Assembly: GCA_014384505.1 (NCBI GenBank)
Contig: JACNFT010000042.1
Coordinates: forward strand, 1-11,165
From: Cryomorphaceae bacterium
Lineage (GTDB): Bacteria; Bacteroidota; Bacteroidia; Flavobacteriales; BACL11
Direction of reading: 5' to 3'
Length of the DNA: 11,165 nucleotides
Below the pieces are notes generated by a model that saw only the letters and a list, made by a program, of their open reading frames with translations, searched no databases and was not told the DNA's origin. A program made the translations under genes and the position numbers. This document shows positions 1 through 8,700 of this stretch, piece after piece (the stretch's first letter is position 1; the number at the start of each line of letters is the position of its first letter).

Positions 1-1
1 C

Positions 2-1567
2 CATATCACTTCAATTTCTTTGCCCCTTGGCTTGACTTGGGAATGTAATAATTCAGCAAATAGTTGTCACTATGACCCGGCTGTAACCCAATATGGATGT
101 GTTAAAGTTTCAGGATTTGCTTTAATACCAGGGATTTATGATGCTGAGGTTAATTTAGTGGCTACTCATAGTCTCTCATCAATTGCTGGTACAGAGAATA
201 TTTCTTTTATACTACCCCTTAAGATATTACCTGATACCTCAACCTCTTCTAATGCTGGTTTTGCAATGTCGAATCCTTCAGGGTGCACTCCAGTTCCCGT
301 AAGTTTTACGAATAATAATACGGGAATGCTCTCTTATTTTTGGGATTTTGGAAATGGAAATACTAGTAATTTATATCAGCCAGTTGATCAGATTTATACT
401 CTGCCAGGAGAATATATTGTGCAGTATTCGGCAATACAAACAAATGCTGCATATTTTTTAGAGAGTATTGAAGTTGTTTCAGGTAATTGTAGTGATAACG
501 CGTTAACTGGAGATCCTGATTTCTTTTATACAGTTAGCACTCCATCTGGGATATTAGAAGAAGTAACTAGTGGTAATTATATTACCCAATCATTTCCATT
601 AACTATTAATAGTTTTAATCCTTTAGAATTAATCGGGCAATCCGTTACAATTGATTTATATGATAATGATGACACTTGGATTAGTACTAGTACAGAAGAT
701 TGTGGCTCACTTACTTTTAATCCAGTGCTACAGGCAGGTACATTTTCTTCAAATGGAGGAGGATTATCTATAAATTATACGGTAATGGAAGTTCCAGCCA
801 ATACGGTAACATCAACAGATACGATTTATGTCTATGACTACCCTTTCATTCCAAATGTAGTTTATGATACCTTAAATAATTTAATTTATACATCTGCCGA
901 TTCTATCGCAATGCAGTGGTATTATTATAATAGCCCAATTCCTGGTGCCACTGACACTTTTATTCAACCAACATCTTCTGGCGTGTATTCTTTAGTTGTT
1001 GTAAATGAGTATGGTTGTGCATCTTCTTCTTTAGAGGTTTTAGTTGTGATATGCGATACCACTTATCAGCCAATGTTAGATGATAATGGTTCAACAGCAT
1101 GGATGCTAGATTCCGCTATATATTCTAATTTACAATGGTATGGAAGTAATGGAATAATTAATGGAGCAAATCAATCCTTTTTTCCAGCTACTGTAAGTGG
1201 GTTGTATTATATTGTAGCAACTGATGAATTTGGCTGTAACTATTCATCTGAATCAGTATTATTAAGTACTAGCATGAATTCAGAATCAATACCTTTCTCT
1301 GGAATTGTAAAAGTTGGCCCAAATCCTGTTTCAAGTGGGTCTCCATTAACAATATATATACAAAATGCAGAATTTTCGAACGTTACAATTGTCTTGATGG
1401 ATCTTTATGGGAGAGAAATTATTCGCAGAGTTGTTAATCCAAGTTTTTTCCCTTATCGATTTACTTCACAAGAGATTAGTGAACTATCAAATGGATTATA
1501 TTTTTTAGATATTTCATTTGATGAAAATAAAATCAGAAAAAAGATTATTAAGACAGGAACTAATTAA
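2..1567 (+). CDS. T9SS-exported PKD/Ig-like domain surface protein, 5'-truncated by window edge
   Basis: The frame is open to the left edge (HITSIS precedes the possible TTG codon at 20), and there is no signal peptide, so the true start lies outside the window. Residues are numbered from that TTG. A PKD-like domain spans about 80-155, with the typical core YFWDFGNGN at 106-114. About 165-265 is a less clear beta-rich module containing IDLYDNDDTW, possibly C2-like. Two Ig-like modules follow at about 275-345 and 350-420. Residues 429-515 look like a T9SS type A sorting domain: the VGPNPV start, a MDLYGREI strand, ELSNGLYFLDI and a basic KIRKKIIKTGTN end. Such proteins cross the outer membrane through the T9SS and are attached to the surface or released; PKD and Ig modules usually serve adhesion or as spacers. 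No catalytic domain is visible in this part. It overlaps the convergent lipoprotein gene by 8 bp. Export by T9SS is well supported; the specific function is unknown. Confidence 0.9.
   Translation, partial: HITSISLPLGLTWECNNSANSCHYDPAVTQYGCVKVSGFALIPGIYDAEVNLVATHSLSSIAGTENISFILPLKILPDTSTSSNAGFAMSNPSGCTPVPVSFTNNNTGMLSYFWDFGNGNTSNLYQPVDQIYTLPGEYIVQYSAIQTNAAYFLESIEVVSGNCSDNALTGDPDFFYTVSTPSGILEEVTSGNYITQSFPLTINSFNPLELIGQSVTIDLYDNDDTWISTSTEDCGSLTFNPVLQAGTFSSNGGGLSINYTVMEVPANTVTSTDTIYVYDYPFIPNVVYDTLNNLIYTSADSIAMQWYYYNSPIPGATDTFIQPTSSGVYSLVVVNEYGCASSSLEVLVVICDTTYQPMLDDNGSTAWMLDSAIYSNLQWYGSNGIINGANQSFFPATVSGLYYIVATDEFGCNYSSESVLLSTSMNSESIPFSGIVKVGPNPVSSGSPLTIYIQNAEFSNVTIVLMDLYGREIIRRVVNPSFFPYRFTSQEISELSNGLYFLDISFDENKIRKKIIKTGTN
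842..1279 (+). repeat. Two tandem Ig-like protein repeats
   Basis: Within the first gene, two modules of about 70 residues share one pattern: a QWY strand (Q299 and Q372), a short turn, a Q-x-x-x-P-x-x-x-SG-x-Y stretch, then D/NE-x-GC followed by Ser-rich residues. The copies are diverged at DNA level, so this is an old domain duplication rather than a recent DNA repeat. The pattern resembles Ig-like modules common in secreted Bacteroidota adhesins. Confidence 0.6.
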
Positions 1568-1976
1568 ATATTCTTAGCAGATTATTATTTTCTAAACTCC
1601 AATTATAAGCTTTTAATGGGAGTAATGCTGGTGAGTTCAGTACGTTAGCATTATTACTTAACAAAAAAGCTGACGGGCAACAACCGCAATAAGCAATTCC
1701 GGCATCTACAGAATCAATTTGAGAGCAGGAGAGTGAGGGTTCGTAACTACAGTTTCTGTCATACACTTTATAATCACTACCAACACCATGGTAAATGATG
1801 ATGCCTTCAACTCCTCCTTCAATAAAAATGGAGTTACCTGAAGCTTGCAAATCGCTATATTCTGGTAAATTTAAATCTACGATAATATCTACATAAACTT
1901 CTTGTATGTAATCGTCTTTTGTATTACAAGTAGAGAAAATGAAGAGTATGCTAAGAATGTAGAATGCTAATTTCAT
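1560..1976 (-). CDS. Lipoprotein with degenerate Rieske-like domain
   Basis: A 138-residue protein with a short signal peptide (MKLAFYILSILFIFST) ending at C17, a probable lipidation cysteine. The next residues, NTKDD, resemble the K-(D/E)2 lipoprotein export signal known from flavobacteria, which suggests surface display. Residues about 30-136 follow the order of a Rieske fold: YDRNC at 72-76, then CGCCPSAFLL at 97-106, SPALLPLKAY at 115-124 and a final LLRI strand. A true Rieske site needs C-x-H and C-x-x-H. Here these read C76-S-Y78 and C97-G-C-C100, so both histidines are missing and a normal 2Fe-2S Rieske cluster is unlikely. C84 and C99 could correspond to the disulfide pair of bc1-type Rieske proteins. 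I have an impression that related Bacteroidota lipoproteins share the Cys-Cys pattern, but could not check it. ATG at 1976 is chosen because it gives a complete lipoprotein signal. No redox partner gene is adjacent. Confidence 0.85.
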   Translation of the reverse strand: MKLAFYILSILFIFSTCNTKDDYIQEVYVDIIVDLNLPEYSDLQASGNSIFIEGGVEGIIIYHGVGSDYKVYDRNCSYEPSLSCSQIDSVDAGIAYCGCCPSAFLLSNNANVLNSPALLPLKAYNWSLENNNLLRIFN

Positions 1977-2089
1977 AACTGCAATTTTATGAAAAAGAAA
2001 TGGATTTTTCCTTCATTGATGTATTAATTTATTTGTTATCTTTACGGCCTTTAAAAAACAGAACTTATATTTAAACGAAACATTATACC
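1977..2089. other. Divergent intergenic region
   Basis: This 113-bp AT-rich spacer separates the leftward lipoprotein gene from the rightward receptor operon. It holds one convincing rightward promoter-like element. I could not find a matching TAnnTTTG element for the leftward gene. No clear operator palindrome or riboswitch-like structure is apparent by eye. Confidence 0.7.
2016..2044 (+). promoter_or_regulatory. Candidate Bacteroidota-type promoter of the receptor operon
   Basis: TTG at 2016-2018 and TATCTTTA at 2037-2044 are separated by 18 bases. This fits the Bacteroidota primary sigma factor pattern TTG ... TAnnTTTG in seven of eight bases of the -7 element, the last G being A. Transcription would begin around 2050, leaving a leader of about 40 bases that is A-rich just before the ATG at 2090 and has no Shine-Dalgarno sequence, as is usual in this phylum. 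Confidence 0.5.
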
Positions 2090-5000
2090 ATGTTGAGAAA
2101 AATTTATTTAATAGCAGCCTTAGTACTTACTTCATCACTTGCTATGGCGCAAGCAGGAGCTTTGAAAGGGGTTATTACGGACGCAATGAGCGGGGAATCT
2201 ATCCCTTTTGCTAACATTGTTGCTGAAAAAAATGGGAACCAAATTGGTGGAACAACTACTGATTTTGATGGTAACTATACCATTAAGCCTCTTGAACCAG
2301 GGACATACACCATTAAAGCAACATTTGTTGGCTATGGTACGGTTGAGGTAACGGGTGTTATTGTTTCGTCAAATAAAATCACTTTTCAAGATGTGAAATT
2401 ACAGCAAGGAATTGCAATTGGTGAGGTAAAAATTATTGCATATAAAAAACCGCTTTTGGATCAAGATAACCTTTCGGGTGAAACAAAAACTGCTGAAGAA
2501 ATTGTGGCTTTACCAACAAGGAGTGTAGCTTCTGTTGCCGCTACTGCAGCTGGTATTTATCAAAGAGATGAAGGAGATGCTGTGAATATGAGAGGATCAA
2601 GAGATAATGCGACAACTTATTATATTGATGGAATTAAGGTTGTGGGTAGTCAAGGATTGCCTACATCAGCAATTGAGCAGATTACGGTAGTTACTGGAGG
2701 TTTGCCTGCAAAATATGGTGATGCAACAGGAGGTATCATTTCGATAACAACTAAAGGTCCTTCTAGTAAAATGTTTGGAGGTATTGAGTTTGAATCTTCT
2801 TCATTGTTTGATAGTTATAACTATAATTTATTAGGATTTACATTATCTGGGCCATTGTATAAAAAAAGAAAAACGGATGGTTCGAAAGGAAACTCTGTTC
2901 TTGGGTATTTTCTTTCAGGAGAATTAAAAAGTGTTGATGATGCTGATCCTTCAGCAATTGGTGTGTGGAAAGTAAAAGATGATGTTTTAGCTGACTTGCA
3001 AGCAAATCCTTTTAGGCCTTCTGAAAATTCTGATGCAGGACTTTTGAGTACTTCAGAGTTTTTAACTAAGGATGACTTTGAAAATGTACAAGCAAAAGTT
3101 AATTCGAATGAAAAACTTATGAATATTTCAGGAAAAATTGATATTAAGCCGTCAAAAAATACTTTTGTATCTTTAGGTGGAACTTATGCCTACTCATCTA
3201 GAATGCAAGATAGACAGCCAAACGATATACCATCAAGAGTGTTTAACTGGGATAATAATAGGCAGGTTAACCGAAATACGTATAGGCTGTATGCTAAGTT
3301 GACTCAGAAATTTGGTAATGATGATTCAAATGATGAAGAAAGCGCTTCAGTAGTTAAGAATGCGTTCTTTACTATGCAGGCAGATTACACTAGAGATCAG
3401 TACGATATTATTGATCCTAACCATCAATTTAATTTATTTAATTATGGGTATGTTGGTAAATTTAAAACTTTTAGAGAAAGAACGTATACAACTCAAGAAA
3501 TAGCTGTTGATTCTTTAACAGGAATTATATATACTGGATTTATCCAAAATGGATACAAAGATACCTTATTGAGTTATACTCCAGGTGGAATAAATACAAG
3601 TTTAGAAAATTATACTAATGCTTATTATGCTTTGTTTGACCAAGAATCATATTCTTCTTTTGCGAATGGTTATGGTGCTGACGGTGTAATTAGGACTGCT
3701 AATGATTTACAAGGGAAGGGTTTGTTGAATGGACAGCAACCTGCTAGTCCTTATTCTTTATTTAGAAACCATGGTTACATGTACAATGGTGCTACAAAAA
3801 ATGATGAATCTCAATTTAGTTTCAAAGCTTCAGGTTCTGCTGATATTAAATCACATGAGTTGTCATTTGGATTTGAATATGAAGAAAGAGAAGAATCTTA
3901 TTGGTCAATAGGACCAATGGGTATGTGGTCGAAAATGCGGGCATTAACCAACCTGCATTTATTAGAAAGAGATTTGTCTAACCCAATGCCTTTATTTAAT
4001 GCAAATGGAATTTATCAGGATACTGTGCATTATGATCAACTATTTTTAGAAGATATCCAGTCTGATTTTGATAGAAATTTAAGAGGTTCTTTAGGCTTGG
4101 ATCCTAATGGAACGGATTTTATAGATATTGATTCTTACGATCCAAAAACATTTGATATTAAAATGTTTGGGCAAGATGAATTATTAAATAGTGGATCGTC
4201 TTTAGTGTATTATTATGGGTATGATATTTATGGAAATAAAAACACAAAAAGTGCTACATTAAAGAATTTCTTTGAAGAAGATAGCGAAAGACTAATAGCA
4301 CCATATAACCCTATATATACAGCAGGTTATATTCAGGATAAGTTTGCGGTTGAGGATTTGATTTTTAATATTGGACTAAGGATAGATCGTTTTGATGCAA
4401 ACCAAAAAGTATTAAAGGATAAATATTTATTACATGATGCTTATTCAGCAAATAGTTTAAGGGGAATGACTGCTTCTGGAGGTAGTAGACCTTCAACAAT
4501 TGGTGATGATTTTATAGTTTATGTGGATGATTTTTCTTCCTCTAGCCCTAATACAGTTGGGTATAGAAATGGAGATGTTTGGTATAATGCTGATGGACTT
4601 GTTATTTCAGACCCTAAAGATTTAGCGGAAGCTGCAGGAGGAAAAATACAACCTTATTTAACTGATCCTGCTGACGCTTTGAAAGGTATTATTAATACTG
4701 ATGCTGTTTTTGTAGATTATGAGCCAGAAGTTGTCTTTATGCCTAGATTGGCATTTTCATTTCCAATTTCTGATGAGGCACAATTTTTTGCGCATTATGA
4801 TGTGCTAACGCAAAGACCACCAAGTGCTAATAGAATTGAACCAGTTGATTATTTATTTATGGCTGATAGAGTTGGGGCATTATTGAATAACCCTAATTTA
4901 AAGCCGGAAAAAACGATTGACTATGAATTAGGATTTGCAAAAACACTATCTTTAAGGTCAGCCTTAAAAATATCTGCTTTCTATAAAGAAATGAGGGATA

Positions 5001-5785
5001 TGATTCAGGTTATAAATGTTCTATCTGCATACCCTGCACAGTACCTTACTTACGGGAATGTTGATTTTGGTACGGTAAAAGGAATGTCAATAAATTATGA
5101 TTTAAGAAGAACAAATAACGTTCAATTAACGGCTAATTATACTTTGCAATTTGCTGATGGTACAGGTTCTTCTTCAAGTTCTGGTCAGAATTTAGCTAGT
5201 ACAGGACAACCTAATTTAAGAACTACCAATCCTTTATCTTTTGATCAAAGGCATGCTATATCAGCATCTGTTGATTATCATTATGCTGATGGTAAGGATT
5301 ATGATGGCCCTGTTTGGTTTGGAAAAAATGTTTTTGCAAATGCTGGCGCAAATATTATGTTCTCAGCAGGTTCAGGAACACCTTATTCTAAGCAATCAAA
5401 TATTACACAAGAAGCTACTTATGGTATTAATGAACGATCAACCCTTGAGGGTAGTTTATATGGCTCTCGTTTACCATGGCAATTCCGAATGAATGCTAAG
5501 CTTAATAAAGAATTTGAAATTAAGTGGAGTGATAAAAAGAGCTCTAATGTTAATGTTTATGTACAGGTTCAAAATTTACTTAATGCACAAAATATTATTA
5601 GTGTTTACAGAGCAACTGGTAATCCTAATGATGACGGTTACTTAACATCAGAAGCAGCTCAGAATACTATTGCAGCTAAAAATGATGAAGAAGCTTACAG
5701 GCACTTATATTCTTTAGCGGTAAATAATCCGTCACATTATAGTTTACCAAGAATGTGGAGAGCAGGATTAAGCGTTACCTTTTAA
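2090..5785 (+). CDS. TonB-dependent outer-membrane receptor with carboxypeptidase-regulatory-like N-terminal domain
   Basis: A 1231-residue outer-membrane receptor, full length for the long Bacteroidota type. The signal peptide is residues 1-20 (ending AMA, then Q21). Residues about 23-107 form a carboxypeptidase-D regulatory-like beta-sandwich, with TDFDGNY at 57-63 and PGTYTIKATFVGY at 70-82. A TonB-box-like stretch EVKIIAY lies at 112-118. The plug domain covers about 125-225, with MRGSRDNATTYYIDGIKV at 167-184 and GDATGGIISITTKG at 210-223. The rest is the beta-barrel, with the typical NPNLKPEKT motif at 934-942 and a last strand ending in Phe1231. Such receptors use TonB-ExbB-ExbD energy to import ligands too large or scarce for porins. 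No SusD partner follows, and the domain order with LPTR before the plug resembles a non-SusC branch of the family, so a glycan substrate should not be assumed. It is the first gene of the likely operon, with the next start 11 or 35 bases after its stop. The ligand cannot be read from the sequence. Confidence 0.95.
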   Translation: MLRKIYLIAALVLTSSLAMAQAGALKGVITDAMSGESIPFANIVAEKNGNQIGGTTTDFDGNYTIKPLEPGTYTIKATFVGYGTVEVTGVIVSSNKITFQDVKLQQGIAIGEVKIIAYKKPLLDQDNLSGETKTAEEIVALPTRSVASVAATAAGIYQRDEGDAVNMRGSRDNATTYYIDGIKVVGSQGLPTSAIEQITVVTGGLPAKYGDATGGIISITTKGPSSKMFGGIEFESSSLFDSYNYNLLGFTLSGPLYKKRKTDGSKGNSVLGYFLSGELKSVDDADPSAIGVWKVKDDVLADLQANPFRPSENSDAGLLSTSEFLTKDDFENVQAKVNSNEKLMNISGKIDIKPSKNTFVSLGGTYAYSSRMQDRQPNDIPSRVFNWDNNRQVNRNTYRLYAKLTQKFGNDDSNDEESASVVKNAFFTMQADYTRDQYDIIDPNHQFNLFNYGYVGKFKTFRERTYTTQEIAVDSLTGIIYTGFIQNGYKDTLLSYTPGGINTSLENYTNAYYALFDQESYSSFANGYGADGVIRTANDLQGKGLLNGQQPASPYSLFRNHGYMYNGATKNDESQFSFKASGSADIKSHELSFGFEYEEREESYWSIGPMGMWSKMRALTNLHLLERDLSNPMPLFNANGIYQDTVHYDQLFLEDIQSDFDRNLRGSLGLDPNGTDFIDIDSYDPKTFDIKMFGQDELLNSGSSLVYYYGYDIYGNKNTKSATLKNFFEEDSERLIAPYNPIYTAGYIQDKFAVEDLIFNIGLRIDRFDANQKVLKDKYLLHDAYSANSLRGMTASGGSRPSTIGDDFIVYVDDFSSSSPNTVGYRNGDVWYNADGLVISDPKDLAEAAGGKIQPYLTDPADALKGIINTDAVFVDYEPEVVFMPRLAFSFPISDEAQFFAHYDVLTQRPPSANRIEPVDYLFMADRVGALLNNPNLKPEKTIDYELGFAKTLSLRSALKISAFYKEMRDMIQVINVLSAYPAQYLTYGNVDFGTVKGMSINYDLRRTNNVQLTANYTLQFADGTGSSSSSGQNLASTGQPNLRTTNPLSFDQRHAISASVDYHYADGKDYDGPVWFGKNVFANAGANIMFSAGSGTPYSKQSNITQEATYGINERSTLEGSLYGSRLPWQFRMNAKLNKEFEIKWSDKKSSNVNVYVQVQNLLNAQNIISVYRATGNPNDDGYLTSEAAQNTIAAKNDEEAYRHLYSLAVNNPSHYSLPRMWRAGLSVTF

Positions 5786-5796
5786 TAATTTAACAA

Positions 5797-8700
5797 ATGA
5801 TACTGAAAAACAGAACATTTATGAATAATACGATCAAACAAATAGTAATTCTTTCTTTTACACTTTTTTCATTTAGTGTAGTAGCTAAAGAAAATGTAAA
5901 TGGTTCAGGAGTTACTTCTGTAGTGAATATAAGAATAGCAGCTGGATGTAGCCCATCCTCTTCTCAAACAGACTTAGATGTTAACAATGTAAGAACTACT
6001 ATCATGGGAGGTGGAGACATGTGGTGGAACTTAGATGATGCTAGATATGAAATTCCTAAAGATGGGAATAGACATTCATTGTTTGCAGGAGCACTTTGGA
6101 TAGGTGGTGTTGATGCCGGAGGTCAGTTAAAAGTTGCAGCTATGACTTATCGTCAAGGGGGAAATGATTTTTGGTCAGGCCCTTTAAATACTTCAACTGC
6201 ATCAACTGCTGCTGAAAACTGTAATGAATGGGATAAACACTTTAAATTAGATAGAGCTGATGTTGAGGAGTTTGTCGCAAGAGCTGGTGACCCTACTTAT
6301 GAAGTGCCAGAATCTATTAAAAAATGGCCAGCACATGAAAAATTTGCAGGTGAAGATCATTATTTAGCTCCTTTTCATGATGTAGATGGTGATGGTGAGT
6401 ATGATTGGACAGTTGGAGATTATCCTGACTATAATATATCGGGTACTGATGATGATGCTAGACTATTTGGTGATCAAACTTTATGGTGGGTGTTTAATGA
6501 CAAAGGAAATATTCATGGTGAATCAGAGGCTGATGCCTTAGGATTAGAGATACATGCTCAAGCATTTGGCTTTACTGCCGATAATGAGGTGAATGATATG
6601 ACTTTTTATAATTATAAAATTTTCAATAGATCAACTACTCCACTAAACGATACTTATTTTGGACAATGGGTTGACCCTGATTTAGGGAATTATTTAGATG
6701 ACTATGTGGGTTGTGATGTTGGTTTAGGTTTAGGATTTTGCTATAATGGTGATGCTGAAGATGAAGGAGCTGCTGGTTATGGTTTTAATCCTCCTGCAAT
6801 TGGAGTAGATTTTTTTCAAGGACCTTATTCTGATGAGAATGATGGACTTGACAATGATAGAGATGGTGTAGTTGATGAAATTGATACAATAATTGACGCT
6901 TCAGGTCAAGAGATGTTACTTACTGAACAAATCATCATGTCAAAATTTATGTATTTTAATAATGATGGAAGTGTTATAGGGAATCCTGGTAATGGTCAAG
7001 ATTTCTATAATTACTTAAGAGGGATTTGGAGAGATAATGTACCTATGACTTTTGGGGGAGATGGACATGGAGAAGGGGTTGGTACAACTACTGATTTATG
7101 TGACTTCATGTTTCCTGGGACTTCTGATCCTGCATTTCCAGGAAAAGAATGGACAGAACAAACAGCAAATAACTTACCTGCAGATAGAAGGTTTGTTCAA
7201 TCAGCAGGACCTTTTACTTTGCAGCCAGGAGCAGTTAATGAAATAACTACTGGAGTTGTTTGGGCAAGAGCAAAATCAGGAGGGCAAACGGCTTCTATTC
7301 AATTGTTAAAAATTTATGATAGAGAGGCTCAAGCTTTATTTGATAATAACTTTAATATACTTAATGGGCCTGATGCCCCAGATTTAACGGTTAGAGAGTT
7401 AGATCAAGAATTAATTATAACACTTTCTAATAAAGATAATTCAAATAATATTGATGAATCTTATTCTGAGAAAGATCCTTATATTACAAAACCAGATAAC
7501 TTACTTAATGACCCAAATTATGAATTTCAAGGTTATTTAGTTTATCAATTAAAAAACTCAACTGTTTCAGTTACTGATTTGGATAATAATGATAAAGCAA
7601 GATTAGTCTTTAGAAGTGATATTAAAGATGACGTAAAGGGAATAGTAAACCAATATTTAGATCCTATTTTAGGAGTTTATACTCCAATTGAAGAAGTTTC
7701 TTCAGTATTAAGTTCCGGAGTAGTTGGTAATATTGATGAGGGTGTAGAGTTTTCATTTCGTCTTATTGATGATAAGTTTGCCTTAGGAAGTCCTAAGTTA
7801 GTGAATCATAAAACGTATTACTTCATGTCCTTATCATATGGCTATAATAGAGCTGAGGAAAATGCATCTCCTTATGCAGTAAGTGATCCTGATTATGATG
7901 GTAGAAATCAACCTTTTATTTCTGGAAGAAGAAATATTCAAGTGTACTCTGGTATACCTCATTATACTGAACCTGAAAATGGTGGAACAACTTTAAATGC
8001 GGCTTATGGTGATGGGGTTGAAATTACACGAATAGAAGGAACAGGAAATGGCGGTAGTGTTTTAGATCTTACTGAGGAATCAATTACTGAGGTATTAAAT
8101 TCTGAAGAACATAGAGTTTTACAACCCGTTTATAAACAAGGCTTAGGTCCTGTGAATTTTGAAGTAGTTGATCCAATGAAAATACCTGTCGGGAATTTCA
8201 TGCTTAAATTGGAAAATGCTGTATATGCTTCCAATTCTGGTGGTGATCAAACAGGACTTATAACTTCATATGGCTCTTGGATTTTAACAAATGAAACTAC
8301 AGGGAAAGTGGTTGCTAATGTAAATAAAGATATTACTTTAGGAACAGAAAAATACATAACAGAATTAGGCTTCAATATTAAGATACAACAATTTGAAAAC
8401 CCTGGTACTGATCCTCTTCTTTATGAAAAAAATGGATTTATTTCAAGCGAAATAGAATATTCTAATAAAAATGACAGATGGCTTACAGGTCTTGCTGATA
8501 GAGACCCCGCATTTCCTAATGCTTACGGCTTAAATTGGATTAGAGCAGGTTCTTTTGTTGATGAAAATGATGGTCTTATGAGCGATTATAATGTTTTAGA
8601 TGATCCTAATGGAATTTTTGAAGGAGCTATTATCCAAACTAATAATATTTTTGGTGCTGAAGTTACTGGAGGTACCTGGGCTCCTTATTGTTTTGCATCT

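Noticed and set aside
1560..1976. Lipoprotein as a functional Rieske 2Fe-2S protein
   Set aside because: Both histidine ligand positions are replaced (Tyr78 and Cys100), so a standard Rieske centre cannot be assigned.
3729..3911. Small rightward reading frame inside the receptor gene
   Set aside because: It lies wholly within the receptor coding frame, has no leader of its own and gives a low-complexity Leu/Met-rich translation typical of an off-frame shadow.
5241..5492. 83-codon reading frame near the 3' end of the receptor gene
   Set aside because: Its translation is repetitive Ile/Leu/Met-rich sequence, while the receptor frame here encodes well-formed barrel strands.
2054..5816. Shared 11-base string AAAAACAGAAC before the receptor gene (2054-2064) and before the cargo ATG at 5821 (5806-5816)
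   Set aside because: The distance to the start codon differs (25 versus 4 bases) and A-rich strings are common in this AT-rich DNA, so a shared regulatory site is not supported.
7052..7246. 64-codon reading frame inside the cargo gene
   Set aside because: It is out of frame with a well-supported protein and shows no motif or start context.
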